From: Modestobacter altitudinis
GTDB taxonomy: Bacteria > Actinomycetota > Actinomycetes > Mycobacteriales > Geodermatophilaceae
NCBI RefSeq assembly: GCF_005930475.1
Contig: NZ_SJEW01000043.1
Span: 1 to 42,022 of the forward strand
Direction: 5' to 3'
Length of the DNA stretch: 42,022 bases
Both the position numbers and the translations under genes were made by a program. Shown piece by piece: positions 16,275-25,145 of this stretch. Below the pieces are notes generated by a model. It was given only the letters and a program-made list of their open reading frames with translations, ran no database searches and had not been told where the DNA came from. The first letter of the stretch is position 1, and the number at the start of each line of letters is the position of its first letter.

Positions 16275-18943
16275 GCGAGCGTCCGGGTGGCCGCGGGCGG
16301 CGCGCACCGGCCGAGCAGCAGCAGCTCGGCCTCGTCGGCCTCCAGCGGCTTGGCGAACAGGTATCCCTGGGCCAGGTCGCAGTGCTCGGCGCGCAGCCGG
16401 TCGCGCTGGGCCGGGGTCTCCACGCCCTCGGCGACGACCTCCAGCCGCAGCGTGCGGCCGAGCTGCACCAGCCCGTGGACGATGGCGCCGTCCTCGGGTG
16501 AGCCGTCGAGCAGGCTGACGAACGAGCGGTCGATCTTCAGGATGTCGACGTCGAACTGGCGCAGGTAGCTCAGCGACGAGTACCCGGTGCCGAAGTCGTC
16601 CAGGGCGAGCCGGACCCCGAGCCCGCGCAGCTCGGCGAGCCGCTCGGCGACCGCGTCCGGGTCGGTGACCAGCGCGGTCTCGGTCACCTCCAGGACCAGC
16701 GAGGACGGCGCCAGGCCGCTGACAGACAGCGCCTCGGCGACGTCGCGGAGCAGGCTGACACCGACCAGCTGCCGGGCGGAGACGTTGACCGCCATGGTCA
16801 GCGGCGCGCCGGGGTGCGCGCGCTGCCACCGGGCGGCGGTGCGGGTGGCCTCGCCGAGCACCCAGCGACCGATCGGCACGATCTCGCCGGAGTCCTCGGC
16901 GATCGGCACGAACCGGTCCGGGCCGACGGCACCGAGGGTGGGGTGCTGCCAGCGGATGAGGGCCTCGAAGCCGGTGACCCCCTCGGTCTGCAGGTCGACC
17001 ACCGGCTGGTAGACCAGCCGCAGCTGCCCGGCGGGCAGGGCGGCGGCCAGCTCCCGATCCAGCTCGATCCGCTCCAGCGCGGCGGTCCGCATGCCGGCGT
17101 CGAAGACCACCCACTGGGCGCGCCCGGACGCCTTTGCGCGGTACATCGCGATGTCGGCGTCCCGGAACATCGACAGCGGGGTGGCGTCGGGCTCGGCCAC
17201 GACGATGCCGATGCTGGCCGCCACGCTCACCCGGTGCCCGTGCAGGTCGACCGGTTCGGCGATCGCCTCGAGCAGCCGCTGCGCGAGCTCGGCGGCCTCG
17301 GGGAGCCCGCCGGCGAGGTCGTCGACCAGGACCACGAACTCGTCGCCACCGAGCCGCGCGACGGTGTCGGTCGCCCGGACCACGCCGCGCAGCCGCCCGG
17401 CGACGGTGCACAGCAGCTCGTCCCCGGCCAGGTGGCCGATGCTGTCGTTGACGTCCTTGAACCCGTCGAGGTCCAGGCACAGCACGATCGGCGGGGTGCC
17501 GCTGCGGCCGGCGCGGCGCAGCGCCTGCTCGGTGTGGTCGAGGAACAGCGAGCGGTTGGCCAGCCCGGTGAGGCCGTCGTAGAAGGCCTGGTGGGCGAGC
17601 TCCCGCTCGGCCAGCTTGCGGGCGGTGACGTCGGTGAGACTGACGACGGTGCCGGCGACGTCGGGGTCGGCGACCAGATGGACCGCGCGGCCACCGAGCC
17701 AGAAGACCGACCCGTCGGGGCGGCGGCCCTCCAGCTCCAGCTCCAGCGGGACACCGGGCATCGACGCGCTGCGGGTCAGCAGCAGCCGCGTGGTGTCCGC
17801 GTCGCCGCCGGCCCGGGCGATCAGTTCGGCCAGCTCGGCACCGCCCGGCGCGGGGACGCCGAGCGAGCGGGCCAGCGACGCCGAGTCCGCGGTGAGCCGG
17901 CCGGCTGCGTCCACGACGGCGACCGCGTCGGAGGAGTTGACCGCGAGCGCCTCCGAGCGGCGTGCCTGGGAGCGGACCAGCGCCCAGGCGCGCTGGCCGT
18001 CCGCGGCGACGAGCCGGGTGCGGATGGTGATCAGGACCAGCAGCACGGCCCAGACGACCAGCCCGGGGACCGGGTTCACGTCCACCCCGTCCTGCCAGGC
18101 CACGACCTCCAGCAGGGCGGGGGCGGCGAACGGCGCGACGTTCACGGCCATCCGCCACGGGCCGTGGCCGGGGCCGCGGCCTGCGGTGGGGTCCTCGGTG
18201 CGGGACTGCGGCAGCCACGGCACCACGGCGAAGCAGACGACGCCGACGAGCCAGCCGGCGTCCAGCCAGCCGGCGACGGTGTCGGGGGAGGCCAGCAGCA
18301 GCCAGCCCAGGTCGGCGACCAGCCAGCAGGTCGTGCCGGTCAGCAGCAGGGCGACGGCGGGCCGCACGCGCCCGTGCAGCACCAGGCGCCAGGCCATGAG
18401 GCCGATGAGGACGGCGTCCAGCACCGGGTAGCCGATGTAGGCCAGCCGGGTCAGCGCAGGCAGCCCGTGGTCGGTGAGGGTGGCCACGACGGGGGTCTGG
18501 AAGACGACCAGCAGGGAGACGGCGAGCGCGGCGATGCCGTCGAGCGCGGCGTAGAGCCGCGAGCCGGGGCGCCGCTGCCCGCCGATGCGGCCGCTCATCG
18601 CGGTGCCGATCAGCGCGGCGTAGCTGGCCAGCCAGCCGATGTCGGCGACCGACACCTCAGGCGCCGAGCCGGTCGCCCAGGTGATCGCCTGCCAGGCGAC
18701 GTCCCCGGCCGCGTTGCCGGTGAGGGCCAGCGGGATCCAGGGCACCTGGCCGCGGCGGTTCTCCGGGCGCCGCCGGTCGGCGAGCCACGCGGTGACGGCG
18801 CCGCCGACGCTCACCCCGAGGTAGGCCCAGTCGCCGAGGGTGCTGTCCGGGGCCACCACCACGATGGCGAGGACGAGCGCCAGCACCCCGGCGAGCACGG
18901 ACAGCCCGGTCGTGGTCCGGGACGTGCGGAGGGCGGAGGTCAC
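16265..18943 (-). CDS. membrane-bound GGDEF-EAL cyclic di-GMP protein
   Basis: This 892-residue protein has an N-terminal membrane region of about nine helices (residues 10-330) and a PAS-like segment (about 345-450, LAVNSSDAVAVVDAAGRL). A GGDEF domain (about 455-615) and an EAL domain (about 625-880) follow. The catalytic GGDEF is intact at about 532-536 and preceded by an inhibitory-site RATD five residues earlier. EAL is intact at about 660-662 with EVTE, LDDFGTGYSS, KIDRSFV and VVAEGVET, so both cyclase and phosphodiesterase activities are possible. The start GTG 18943 is not supported by a clear ribosome site. It lies 60 bases downstream of menF on the same strand. Which activity dominates cannot be told from sequence. 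Confidence 0.92.
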   Translation of the reverse strand: MTSALRTSRTTTGLSVLAGVLALVLAIVVVAPDSTLGDWAYLGVSVGGAVTAWLADRRRPENRRGQVPWIPLALTGNAAGDVAWQAITWATGSAPEVSVADIGWLASYAALIGTAMSGRIGGQRRPGSRLYAALDGIAALAVSLLVVFQTPVVATLTDHGLPALTRLAYIGYPVLDAVLIGLMAWRLVLHGRVRPAVALLLTGTTCWLVADLGWLLLASPDTVAGWLDAGWLVGVVCFAVVPWLPQSRTEDPTAGRGPGHGPWRMAVNVAPFAAPALLEVVAWQDGVDVNPVPGLVVWAVLLVLITIRTRLVAADGQRAWALVRSQARRSEALAVNSSDAVAVVDAAGRLTADSASLARSLGVPAPGGAELAELIARAGGDADTTRLLLTRSASMPGVPLELELEGRRPDGSVFWLGGRAVHLVADPDVAGTVVSLTDVTARKLAERELAHQAFYDGLTGLANRSLFLDHTEQALRRAGRSGTPPIVLCLDLDGFKDVNDSIGHLAGDELLCTVAGRLRGVVRATDTVARLGGDEFVVLVDDLAGGLPEAAELAQRLLEAIAEPVDLHGHRVSVAASIGIVVAEPDATPLSMFRDADIAMYRAKASGRAQWVVFDAGMRTAALERIELDRELAAALPAGQLRLVYQPVVDLQTEGVTGFEALIRWQHPTLGAVGPDRFVPIAEDSGEIVPIGRWVLGEATRTAARWQRAHPGAPLTMAVNVSARQLVGVSLLRDVAEALSVSGLAPSSLVLEVTETALVTDPDAVAERLAELRGLGVRLALDDFGTGYSSLSYLRQFDVDILKIDRSFVSLLDGSPEDGAIVHGLVQLGRTLRLEVVAEGVETPAQRDRLRAEHCDLAQGYLFAKPLEADEAELLLLGRCAPPAATRTLAQS

Positions 18944-19003
18944 AGATACGAGATCGACCGGTTCTGTTGGTCCTTGACCGCCGGCCCTGCTCGTCCGGGT
19001 GAG

Positions 19004-20269
19004 TCAGTCCTCCAAGGCGGTTTGGAACGCGGCCAGCTTGGCCTGGGTCTCGGCGAGCTCGGCGACCGGGTCGGAGCCGGAGACGATCCCGCAGCCGGCG
19101 AACAGCCGGGCCTGCCGGCCGCCGTCGGCGCCGGTGAGCTCGGCGCAGCGCAGGGCCAGCCCGAACTCGCCGTCCCCGCGGGCGTCCAGCCAGCCCACCG
19201 GGCCGGCGTACCGGCCGCGGTCCATGCCCTCCAGCTCGGTGATCACCCGGGCCGCCGTGGCGGTCGGGCTGCCGCAGACGGCGGCGGTGGGGTGCACCGC
19301 GCCCACCAGCTCCAGCAGGCCGGTGCCGTCGTCGTCGCGCTGCCGGCCGTGCACGTCGCTGGCCAGGTGCCGGACGTTGGGCAGGGTGAGGACGGCGGGG
19401 CGCTGCGGCACGTGCAGCTCGTCGACGAAGGGCCGCAGCGCGTCGGCGAGGCTGGTGACGGCGTAGGCGTGCTCGGCGTGGTCCTTCACCGACTCCGCCA
19501 GGCCGGCAGCGAGCCGGTCGTCGTCGGCACCCGCGCCGCGGGGCGCGGTGCCGGCCAGCACCCGGGCGTCGAGGTGCCGGCCGGTGCGGCGGAGCAGCAG
19601 CTCCGGGGTGGCGCCCAGCAGCCCCTCCACGGCGAAGGTCCAGGTGTCGGGGAAGCGCTGCGCGAGCCGCAGCAGCAGGCGACGGGGGTCCAGCGGGCGG
19701 TCGGCGGTGACCAGCAGGTCCCGGGCCAGCACGACCTTGTCCAGCTCACCGGCGTCGATCCGCTGCACGGCCGCGGCGACGGCCCCGCACCAGGTCACCG
19801 GGTCCAGCGCGCCGTCGGCGTAGGCGAGCCGGCCGATGGAGGTCGCGGCCTCCGTGGAGGAGGTCTCGACGACGGCGCGGTCGTCGTCGGCCTCGCCGGT
19901 CACGGTCACCCAGGTCTGCCCGGCGCGCCGGCCGACCACCACCTCGGGGACGACGAACACCGAGGTCCCCGCCGTCGGGTCGAAGGCGATGGAGGCGAAG
20001 ACGACGGGCCCCGAGCCCGGGACGCCGAGCGGGTCGTGCGCGTCGGTGCGCGCGCACCGGTCGGCCCACCAGGCGGCGGCCTCGGCCAGGGCGTGCGGGC
20101 CGGTGACCTCCAGCCGGTCCGCCTCGCCCCACCCGACGAGTCCTTCGCCGCGGCGGACCCAGGCCAGCGCTCCCTCGGCGGGCAGCAGGGTGAGCAGCGG
20201 GGTGCGGCGCGGACCGAGCGCGGTGGTGGTGACGCTCGTCGCGTCGGTCGCCTCGGCAGCCATGGTCAC
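19004..20269 (-). CDS. menF: isochorismate synthase
   Basis: This 421-residue chorismate-utilising enzyme converts chorismate to isochorismate for menaquinone. Motifs seen are [12 protein letters not shown] (catalytic lysine region), [57 protein letters not shown] and [14 protein letters not shown] siderophore-type isochorismate synthase is the alternative; the menaquinone context (menG divergent, menD nearby) favours MenF. The start could be GTG 20269, six bases from a -10 TACCCT and so leaderless, or ATG 20263, eight bases from GGAG. Both give nearly the same protein. Confidence 0.9.
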   Translation of the reverse strand: MTMAAEATDATSVTTTALGPRRTPLLTLLPAEGALAWVRRGEGLVGWGEADRLEVTGPHALAEAAAWWADRCARTDAHDPLGVPGSGPVVFASIAFDPTAGTSVFVVPEVVVGRRAGQTWVTVTGEADDDRAVVETSSTEAATSIGRLAYADGALDPVTWCGAVAAAVQRIDAGELDKVVLARDLLVTADRPLDPRRLLLRLAQRFPDTWTFAVEGLLGATPELLLRRTGRHLDARVLAGTAPRGAGADDDRLAAGLAESVKDHAEHAYAVTSLADALRPFVDELHVPQRPAVLTLPNVRHLASDVHGRQRDDDGTGLLELVGAVHPTAAVCGSPTATAARVITELEGMDRGRYAGPVGWLDARGDGEFGLALRCAELTGADGGRQARLFAGCGIVSGSDPVAELAETQAKLAAFQTALED

Positions 20270-20275
20270 CGCTCC

Positions 20276-20281
20276 AGGGTA
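20276..20281 (-). promoter_or_regulatory. -10 element of the menF promoter
   Basis: On the minus strand the bases read TACCCT (TANNNT) and are followed by six bases and then GTG 20269, the spacing of a leaderless transcript. It lies 13 bases from the opposite-facing -10 element of menG. No good -35 hexamer was found. Confidence 0.5.
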
Positions 20282-20294
20282 GGAGGCGCGCAGG

Positions 20295-20300
20295 TAGCGT
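20295..20300 (+). promoter_or_regulatory. -10 element of a leaderless menG promoter
   Basis: TAGCGT fits TANNNT and is followed by seven bases (CGCCGAC) and then the menG GTG at 20308. The same arrangement precedes menC. The -35 region of this promoter must overlap the -10 of menF. Confidence 0.55.
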
Positions 20301-20307
20301 CGCCGAC

Positions 20308-21036
20308 GTGGCGACCGGCGGGCGGGCAGGGGCAGCGGGGACGCGGGCGGGGCTGGACAAACGACCGGACGAGGTCGCGGCGATGTTCGACCGGGTGGCC
20401 GGGCGCTACGACCTGACGAACACGGTGCTCTCCGGTGGCCTGGACGCCGGCTGGCGACGGGCCACCCGCGAGGCGCTCGGCGCGCGCCCGGGGTCGACCG
20501 TGCTGGACGTCGCAGCCGGGACGGCGGTGTCCACGGTGGAACTCGCCGCCGGCGGTGTCCACGCGATCGCCTGTGACTTCTCCCAGGGGATGCTGGCGGC
20601 CGGTGCCGCGCGGCCGGTGCCGAAGGTCGCCGGTGACGCGATGGCGCTGCCGCTGGCCGACGAGAGCGTCGACGGCGTCGTCATCTCCTTCGGGCTGCGG
20701 AACGTCGCCGACCCTGCCGCTGCCCTGCGGGAGTTCGCCCGGGTGACCCGGCCCGGGGGCACGCTGGTCGTCTGCGAGTTCTCCAGCCCGGTGTGGGCGC
20801 CGTTCCGCACCGTCTACACGGAGTACCTGATGCGGGCACTGCCGGTGATCGCCCGGCTGGTGAGCAGCAACCCGGAGGCCTACGTCTACCTGGCCGAGTC
20901 GATCCGGGCCTGGCCGGCACAGCCCGAGCTGGCGCGGTGGCTGCAGGGCGCCGGCTGGCAGGACGTCGCCTGGCGCAACCTGACCGGCGGCGCCGTCGCG
21001 CTGCACCGCGGCACGAAGCCCCGGCAGTCCCGGTGA
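20308..21036 (+). CDS. menG: demethylmenaquinone methyltransferase
   Basis: This 242-residue SAM-dependent methyltransferase of the UbiE/MenG family makes the final C-methylation to menaquinone. The family signature [20 protein letters not shown] is at about 27-46. The SAM-binding motif is [16 protein letters not shown], followed by the post-motif aspartate in [26 protein letters not shown] and the C-terminal [12 protein letters not shown] are also typical. The GTG start at 20308 is placed by the -10 TAGCGT seven bases upstream. It overlaps the next gene by four bases (GTGA). Confidence 0.95.
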   Translation: MATGGRAGAAGTRAGLDKRPDEVAAMFDRVAGRYDLTNTVLSGGLDAGWRRATREALGARPGSTVLDVAAGTAVSTVELAAGGVHAIACDFSQGMLAAGAARPVPKVAGDAMALPLADESVDGVVISFGLRNVADPAAALREFARVTRPGGTLVVCEFSSPVWAPFRTVYTEYLMRALPVIARLVSSNPEAYVYLAESIRAWPAQPELARWLQGAGWQDVAWRNLTGGAVALHRGTKPRQSR

Positions 21037-21494
21037 CCGACCTCCCCGACTGGTCCGCCTCCGGCGGCCCCGACGTGTTCACCCTCCGCGCCTGGCTGGC
21101 GGTGGAACGGGCCGCCGAGACCCTCGACGGGCTGGACGACTCGGTCAACTTCCTGCAGGACCGGGCGAGCGCCATCTTCGGCCCCGGCGTCTTCTCGCGC
21201 TTCCCGCAGTTCATCGCCGAGCACGAGCTCGGCGAGGACCCCCTCGGCGCACTGCTCGCCGACGAGGCGCTGCTGGCCGAGCTGCTGGCGTTCCTCCTCG
21301 CCGACGACGAGGCGCCCGACGTCGACGACGGCTTCGTCTGGCTCGCCGACCCGCCCGGCTCCCGCGCCGAGCGGTTCCGGCGGGCCGTCCGCGGCCGGCG
21401 CCGAGCTGCCGCGCTGGCGTTCCTGACGCCGCCGCGCCGGCGGGTGGCCGGCAGCCGCGCGCGGGACCACCGGGACCTGCTCGACGCCGAGTGA
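21033..21494 (+). CDS. hypothetical protein, 153 residues, coupled to menG
   Basis: The start is GTG 21033 inside the menG stop. The protein has no signal peptide or membrane segment. Residues about 16-70 look helical ([20 protein letters not shown], then [20 protein letters not shown]). An acidic, leucine-rich segment follows ([20 protein letters not shown]). The last 45 residues are strongly basic ([18 protein letters not shown]). I recognise no domain. Translational coupling to menG suggests a role near menaquinone or the membrane, but that is inference. In M. tuberculosis the menaquinone reductase MenJ is encoded near menG; this protein shows no flavin-binding motif and is too short to be that enzyme. 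Confidence 0.75.
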   Translation: MTDLPDWSASGGPDVFTLRAWLAVERAAETLDGLDDSVNFLQDRASAIFGPGVFSRFPQFIAEHELGEDPLGALLADEALLAELLAFLLADDEAPDVDDGFVWLADPPGSRAERFRRAVRGRRRAAALAFLTPPRRRVAGSRARDHRDLLDAE

Positions 21495-21502
21495 GCAGTC
21501 GT

Positions 21503-21523
21503 GGTCGTCGACACGCGACGACC
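21503..21523 (+). terminator. 8-bp perfect hairpin after the menG operon
   Basis: GGTCGTCG (21503-21510) and CGACGACC (21516-21523) pair perfectly around the loop ACACG, nine bases after the stop of the 153-residue protein gene. No T tract follows, so it could be a weak terminator or a 3'-end stabiliser. Confidence 0.4.
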
Positions 21524-21578
21524 CGCCGACCAGGACGACCCCGACCGCCCACTCGACACGGGACGGCGTCCGCCGAGA

Positions 21579-21600
21579 GGCCATGTTGGCCGACATGGTC
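21579..21600. repeat. 22-base near-palindrome related to the 4128-4151 palindrome
   Basis: The core CCATGTTGGCCGACATGG is self-complementary except for one T-G pair, and one further outer pair is G-T. As RNA every position could pair or wobble. It shares the frame CCATG-N2-GGCC-N2-CATGG with the perfect palindrome in the histidine phosphatase gene. Confidence 0.6.
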
Positions 21601-21667
21601 CTCCGCCGTGGGTGAACGCGGTCGCCGGACCGTTCCGCGGGCGGCCTCCGAGGAGCAGGGTCGGCAC

Positions 21668-21823
21668 ATGACGACACCTCCCGCACCGCAGCCCGATCCG
21701 CCCTCGCCCTCTCCGTCACCGATCGACCCGCTGCCGCCGCCGGCACCGGCGCCGTTCCCGCAGCCCACCCCGACCGACCCGACGGCGCCGCCGCCCGCGC
21801 CGTCCCCAGGTCCGCTCACCTGA
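21668..21823 (+). CDS. hypothetical proline-rich small protein, 51 residues
   Basis: The frame runs from ATG 21668 to TGA 21823. AGGG (21657-21660) lies seven bases upstream and AGGAG twelve bases upstream. Nearly half the residues are proline (PSPSPSPIDPLPPPAPAPF), with no charged cluster or hydrophobic helix, so it would be extended and disordered. Third positions are strongly G/C. It ends 17 bases before a strong intrinsic terminator, which supports a real transcript here. I recognise no family. A low-complexity non-coding stretch is the alternative. Confidence 0.4.
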   Translation: MTTPPAPQPDPPSPSPSPIDPLPPPAPAPFPQPTPTDPTAPPPAPSPGPLT

Positions 21824-21839
21824 CCTGCGCGAACAGACC

Positions 21840-21885
21840 AGCCAGGACCCCCGAGTGAACTCGGTCACCGGGGGTCCTGGCTTTC
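21840..21885 (+). terminator. intrinsic terminator before the nuo operon
   Basis: Positions 21840-21853 (AGCCAGGACCCCCG) pair perfectly with 21869-21882 over 14 bases, around a loop that itself can pair (GTGA with TCAC). CTTTCT follows. This is the only classical terminator seen in the window and it insulates the nuo promoter from the menG side. Confidence 0.85.
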
Positions 21886-21901
21886 TGACGCCCCGCAGGC
21901 A

Positions 21902-21907
21902 TAGGCT
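21902..21907 (+). promoter_or_regulatory. candidate -10 element of the nuo promoter
   Basis: TAGGCT fits TANNNT, the same hexamer as at menC, and lies 15 bases before the Rex operator. The predicted transcript start near 21914 would leave the operator just downstream of it. The -35 region is poor (GGCTTT at 17-base spacing), so this is tentative. The leader to nuoA would be about 150 bases. Confidence 0.35.
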
Positions 21908-21921
21908 TCCACCGCTGGACT

Positions 21922-21939
21922 TTGTGAAGTAGTTCACAA
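21922..21939. promoter_or_regulatory. Rex operator upstream of nuoA
   Basis: TTGTGAAGTAGTTCACAA is a perfect inverted repeat of seven-base arms around a four-base spacer. It matches the Rex operator described for Streptomyces (TGTGAA-N4-TTCACA). Rex represses respiratory genes and releases DNA when NADH is high; nuoA-N is a known Rex target in Streptomyces coelicolor. The rex gene itself is not in the window, although in several actinobacteria it lies just upstream of the hem genes. Confidence 0.85.
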
Positions 21940-21995
21940 GCGACACGCCGGGGCTTCCCGGGTGAGGTGGAGGTCGTCTCCGTGGTCTGCACGAG

Positions 21996-22009
21996 CAGGT
22001 GCACACCTG
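21996..22009. promoter_or_regulatory. second inverted repeat in the nuoA leader
   Basis: CAGGTG-CA-CACCTG is a perfect 6-2-6 inverted repeat, 58 bases before the nuoA ATG. It could be a second operator or chance; no known regulator is assigned. Confidence 0.3.
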
Positions 22010-22067
22010 TCAGGGGCGGGTGGCCGGCTGCTCCGGTCCCCGGCCCCGGTCCGGTGGGCTGCCGCTG

Positions 22068-22430
22068 ATGCTGTCGAACTACGTGCCCCTCGTCGGGCTC
22101 TTCGCGCTCGCCGCCGCCTTCGCGCTGTTCTCGGTGACCGCCGCTCCGTTCATCGGCCCCCGGCGGTACAACCGGGCGAAGCTCGAGGCCTACGAGTGCG
22201 GCATCGAACCGGTCGACCAGCCGCTCACCGGCGGACGGTTCCCGGTCAAGTACTACCTGACCGCGATGTTGTTCGTCGTCTTCGACATCGAGATCGTCTT
22301 CCTCTACCCGTGGGCGGTCGCCAACGACTCCCTCGGCGTCTTCGGCCTGGTCGAGATGGCCGTCTTCATCATCACCGTCTTCATCGCCTACGCCTACGTG
22401 TGGCGACGTGGCGGACTCGAGTGGGAGTGA
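22068..22430 (+). CDS. nuoA: NADH-quinone oxidoreductase subunit A
   Basis: This 120-residue membrane subunit of complex I (three helices) lies at the quinone-site end of the membrane arm. The conserved loop AKLEAYECGIEP with its cysteine and acidic residues is present, followed by KYYLTAMLFVVFDIEIVFLYPWAV. I choose ATG 22068 because it begins directly at the family N-terminus (MLSNYVPLVG). An ATG at 21999 would add 23 unconserved residues over the leader repeat. It is the first gene of a complete 14-gene nuo operon. Confidence 0.95.
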   Translation: MLSNYVPLVGLFALAAAFALFSVTAAPFIGPRRYNRAKLEAYECGIEPVDQPLTGGRFPVKYYLTAMLFVVFDIEIVFLYPWAVANDSLGVFGLVEMAVFIITVFIAYAYVWRRGGLEWE

Positions 22431-22439
22431 GGGCCTGAC

Positions 22440-23114
22440 ATGGGTCTCGAGGAGAAGCTGCCGAGCGGCGTCCTGCTGACCAGTGTGGAGAAGCTGGTCA
22501 ACTGGACCCGCAAGTCCTCGCTGTGGCCGGCCACCTTCGGCCTGGCCTGCTGCGCGATCGAGATGATGGCGTCCGGTGCCGGCCGCTACGACCTGGCCCG
22601 CTTCGGCATGGAGGTCTTCCGCGCCTCGCCGCGCCAGGCGGACCTGATGATCGTGGCCGGCCGGGTCAGCCAGAAGATGGCCCCGGTCCTGCGCCAGATC
22701 TACGACCAGATGCCCGAGCCGCGCTGGGTGCTCGCGATGGGCGTCTGCGCGAGCTCCGGCGGGATGTTCAACAACTACGCGATCGTCCAGGGCGTCGACC
22801 ACATCGTCCCGGTGGACATGTACCTCCCCGGCTGCCCGCCGCGGCCGGAGATGCTCACCGACGCCATCCTGAAGCTGCACCACAAGATCCAGCACGAGCC
22901 CCTCGGGGCCAGGCGCGCCGCCCAGCAGGCGGCCGCCCGCGCCGACGGCACGGCTCCCGACCTGCACATCGAGATGCCCTCCAGCGTCCGCGCGGACAAG
23001 GACGCCCGCCGGGCCTACGAGCAGGCCGCGGCTGCCGGGCGCACCGGCCAGTTCGGCATCGAGCAGCGCGGGGGCAACGCCGTCGTCCTGTCCAAGCCCG
23101 GGGCGCCCCGATGA
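22440..23114 (+). CDS. nuoB: NADH-quinone oxidoreductase subunit B
   Basis: This 224-residue peripheral-arm subunit carries the terminal [4Fe-4S] cluster N2, which passes electrons to menaquinone. Ligands are visible in [11 protein letters not shown] (tandem cysteines), [15 protein letters not shown] and [10 protein letters not shown]. The C-terminal 60 residues, beyond [10 protein letters not shown], are an Ala/Arg-rich extension of the kind found in actinobacterial NuoB. It starts nine bases after nuoA and overlaps nuoC by ATGA. Confidence 0.97.
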   Translation: MGLEEKLPSGVLLTSVEKLVNWTRKSSLWPATFGLACCAIEMMASGAGRYDLARFGMEVFRASPRQADLMIVAGRVSQKMAPVLRQIYDQMPEPRWVLAMGVCASSGGMFNNYAIVQGVDHIVPVDMYLPGCPPRPEMLTDAILKLHHKIQHEPLGARRAAQQAAARADGTAPDLHIEMPSSVRADKDARRAYEQAAAAGRTGQFGIEQRGGNAVVLSKPGAPR

Positions 23115-23809
23115 CGCAGGTGCCTGAGACCGGCGGGTTCCGGCGGGGCGCGTTCGGGGTCACCGGCAGCGGGGACACCTCGGGCTTCGGCGGCCTGGTC
23201 CGGGTCGAGCCGGGCGGTGCTGTCGCGCTGCACTCCACCGAGCGGCCCTACGGCGGCTGGTTCGACGAGGTCACCGACGCGCTCATCGACGCCGTCGGCC
23301 GGGCCACCTACGACGCCGCCGTGCTGCGGGTGCTGGTCGACCGCGGCGAGATCACCTGGTTCGTCGTCCGCGAGCACCTGCTCACCCTGGTCCAGGCGCT
23401 CCGCGACGACGACGCCCTGCGCTTCGAGCTGTGCAGCAGCGTCTCCGGCGTGGACTACGAGGACAGCGGCGGACCGGTCGCGACGCCGGGCCGCCCGCGG
23501 CTGCACGTGGTCTACCACCTGACCTCGATGACCTACCGCCGCAGGATCCGGCTCGAGGTCGCGGTCACCGCGGAGGACCCGCACGTCCCCTCGGTCACCC
23601 GGGTCTACCCGACCGCGGACTGGCACGAGCGCGAGACCTGGGACATGTTCGGCGTCGTCTTCGACGGCCACCCGGCGCTGACCCGGATCCTCATGCCCGA
23701 CGACTGGGAGGGCCACCCCCAGCGCAAGGACTACCCGCTGGGCGGGGTGCCCGTGGAGTACCACGGCGCGCAGATCCCGCCCCCCGACGAGCGGCGGAGC
23801 TACCGATGA
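23111..23809 (+). CDS. nuoC: NADH-quinone oxidoreductase subunit C
   Basis: This 232-residue peripheral subunit (30 kDa family) has the signature [27 protein letters not shown] near residues 176-202, followed by [11 protein letters not shown]. The first ~40 residues are a Gly-rich actinobacterial N-terminus. It is a separate gene from nuoD, unlike the fused nuoCD of enterobacteria. The ATG at 23111 overlaps the nuoB stop. Confidence 0.96.
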   Translation: MTQVPETGGFRRGAFGVTGSGDTSGFGGLVRVEPGGAVALHSTERPYGGWFDEVTDALIDAVGRATYDAAVLRVLVDRGEITWFVVREHLLTLVQALRDDDALRFELCSSVSGVDYEDSGGPVATPGRPRLHVVYHLTSMTYRRRIRLEVAVTAEDPHVPSVTRVYPTADWHERETWDMFGVVFDGHPALTRILMPDDWEGHPQRKDYPLGGVPVEYHGAQIPPPDERRSYR

Positions 23810-23822
23810 CCGGGAGCACCTC

Positions 23823-25141
<1,319 letters not shown>

Positions 25142-25145
<4 letters not shown>

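Noticed and set aside
13713-18218. A very long open frame (about 1500 codons) on the minus strand across menC, menD and part of the GGDEF-EAL gene
   Set aside because: It is antisense or out of frame to genes with clear motifs, is Arg/Pro/Gly-rich with no domain, and is explained by the scarcity of stop codons at this GC.
16814-20416. A 1200-codon plus-strand open frame over the GGDEF-EAL and menF genes
   Set aside because: It is a mirror frame of two well-supported minus-strand genes, and its translation is low-complexity Gly/Arg/Asp/Gln.
21211-21819. Minus-strand frame with a Gly-rich PE_PGRS-like start
   Set aside because: The Gly-rich part is the complement of the proline-rich stretch and the rest is antisense to the menG-coupled gene; no ribosome site or family match.
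23807-23822. Possible nuoC-nuoD fusion
   Set aside because: A TGA at 23807-23809 and a separate ATG at 23823 keep the two genes apart.
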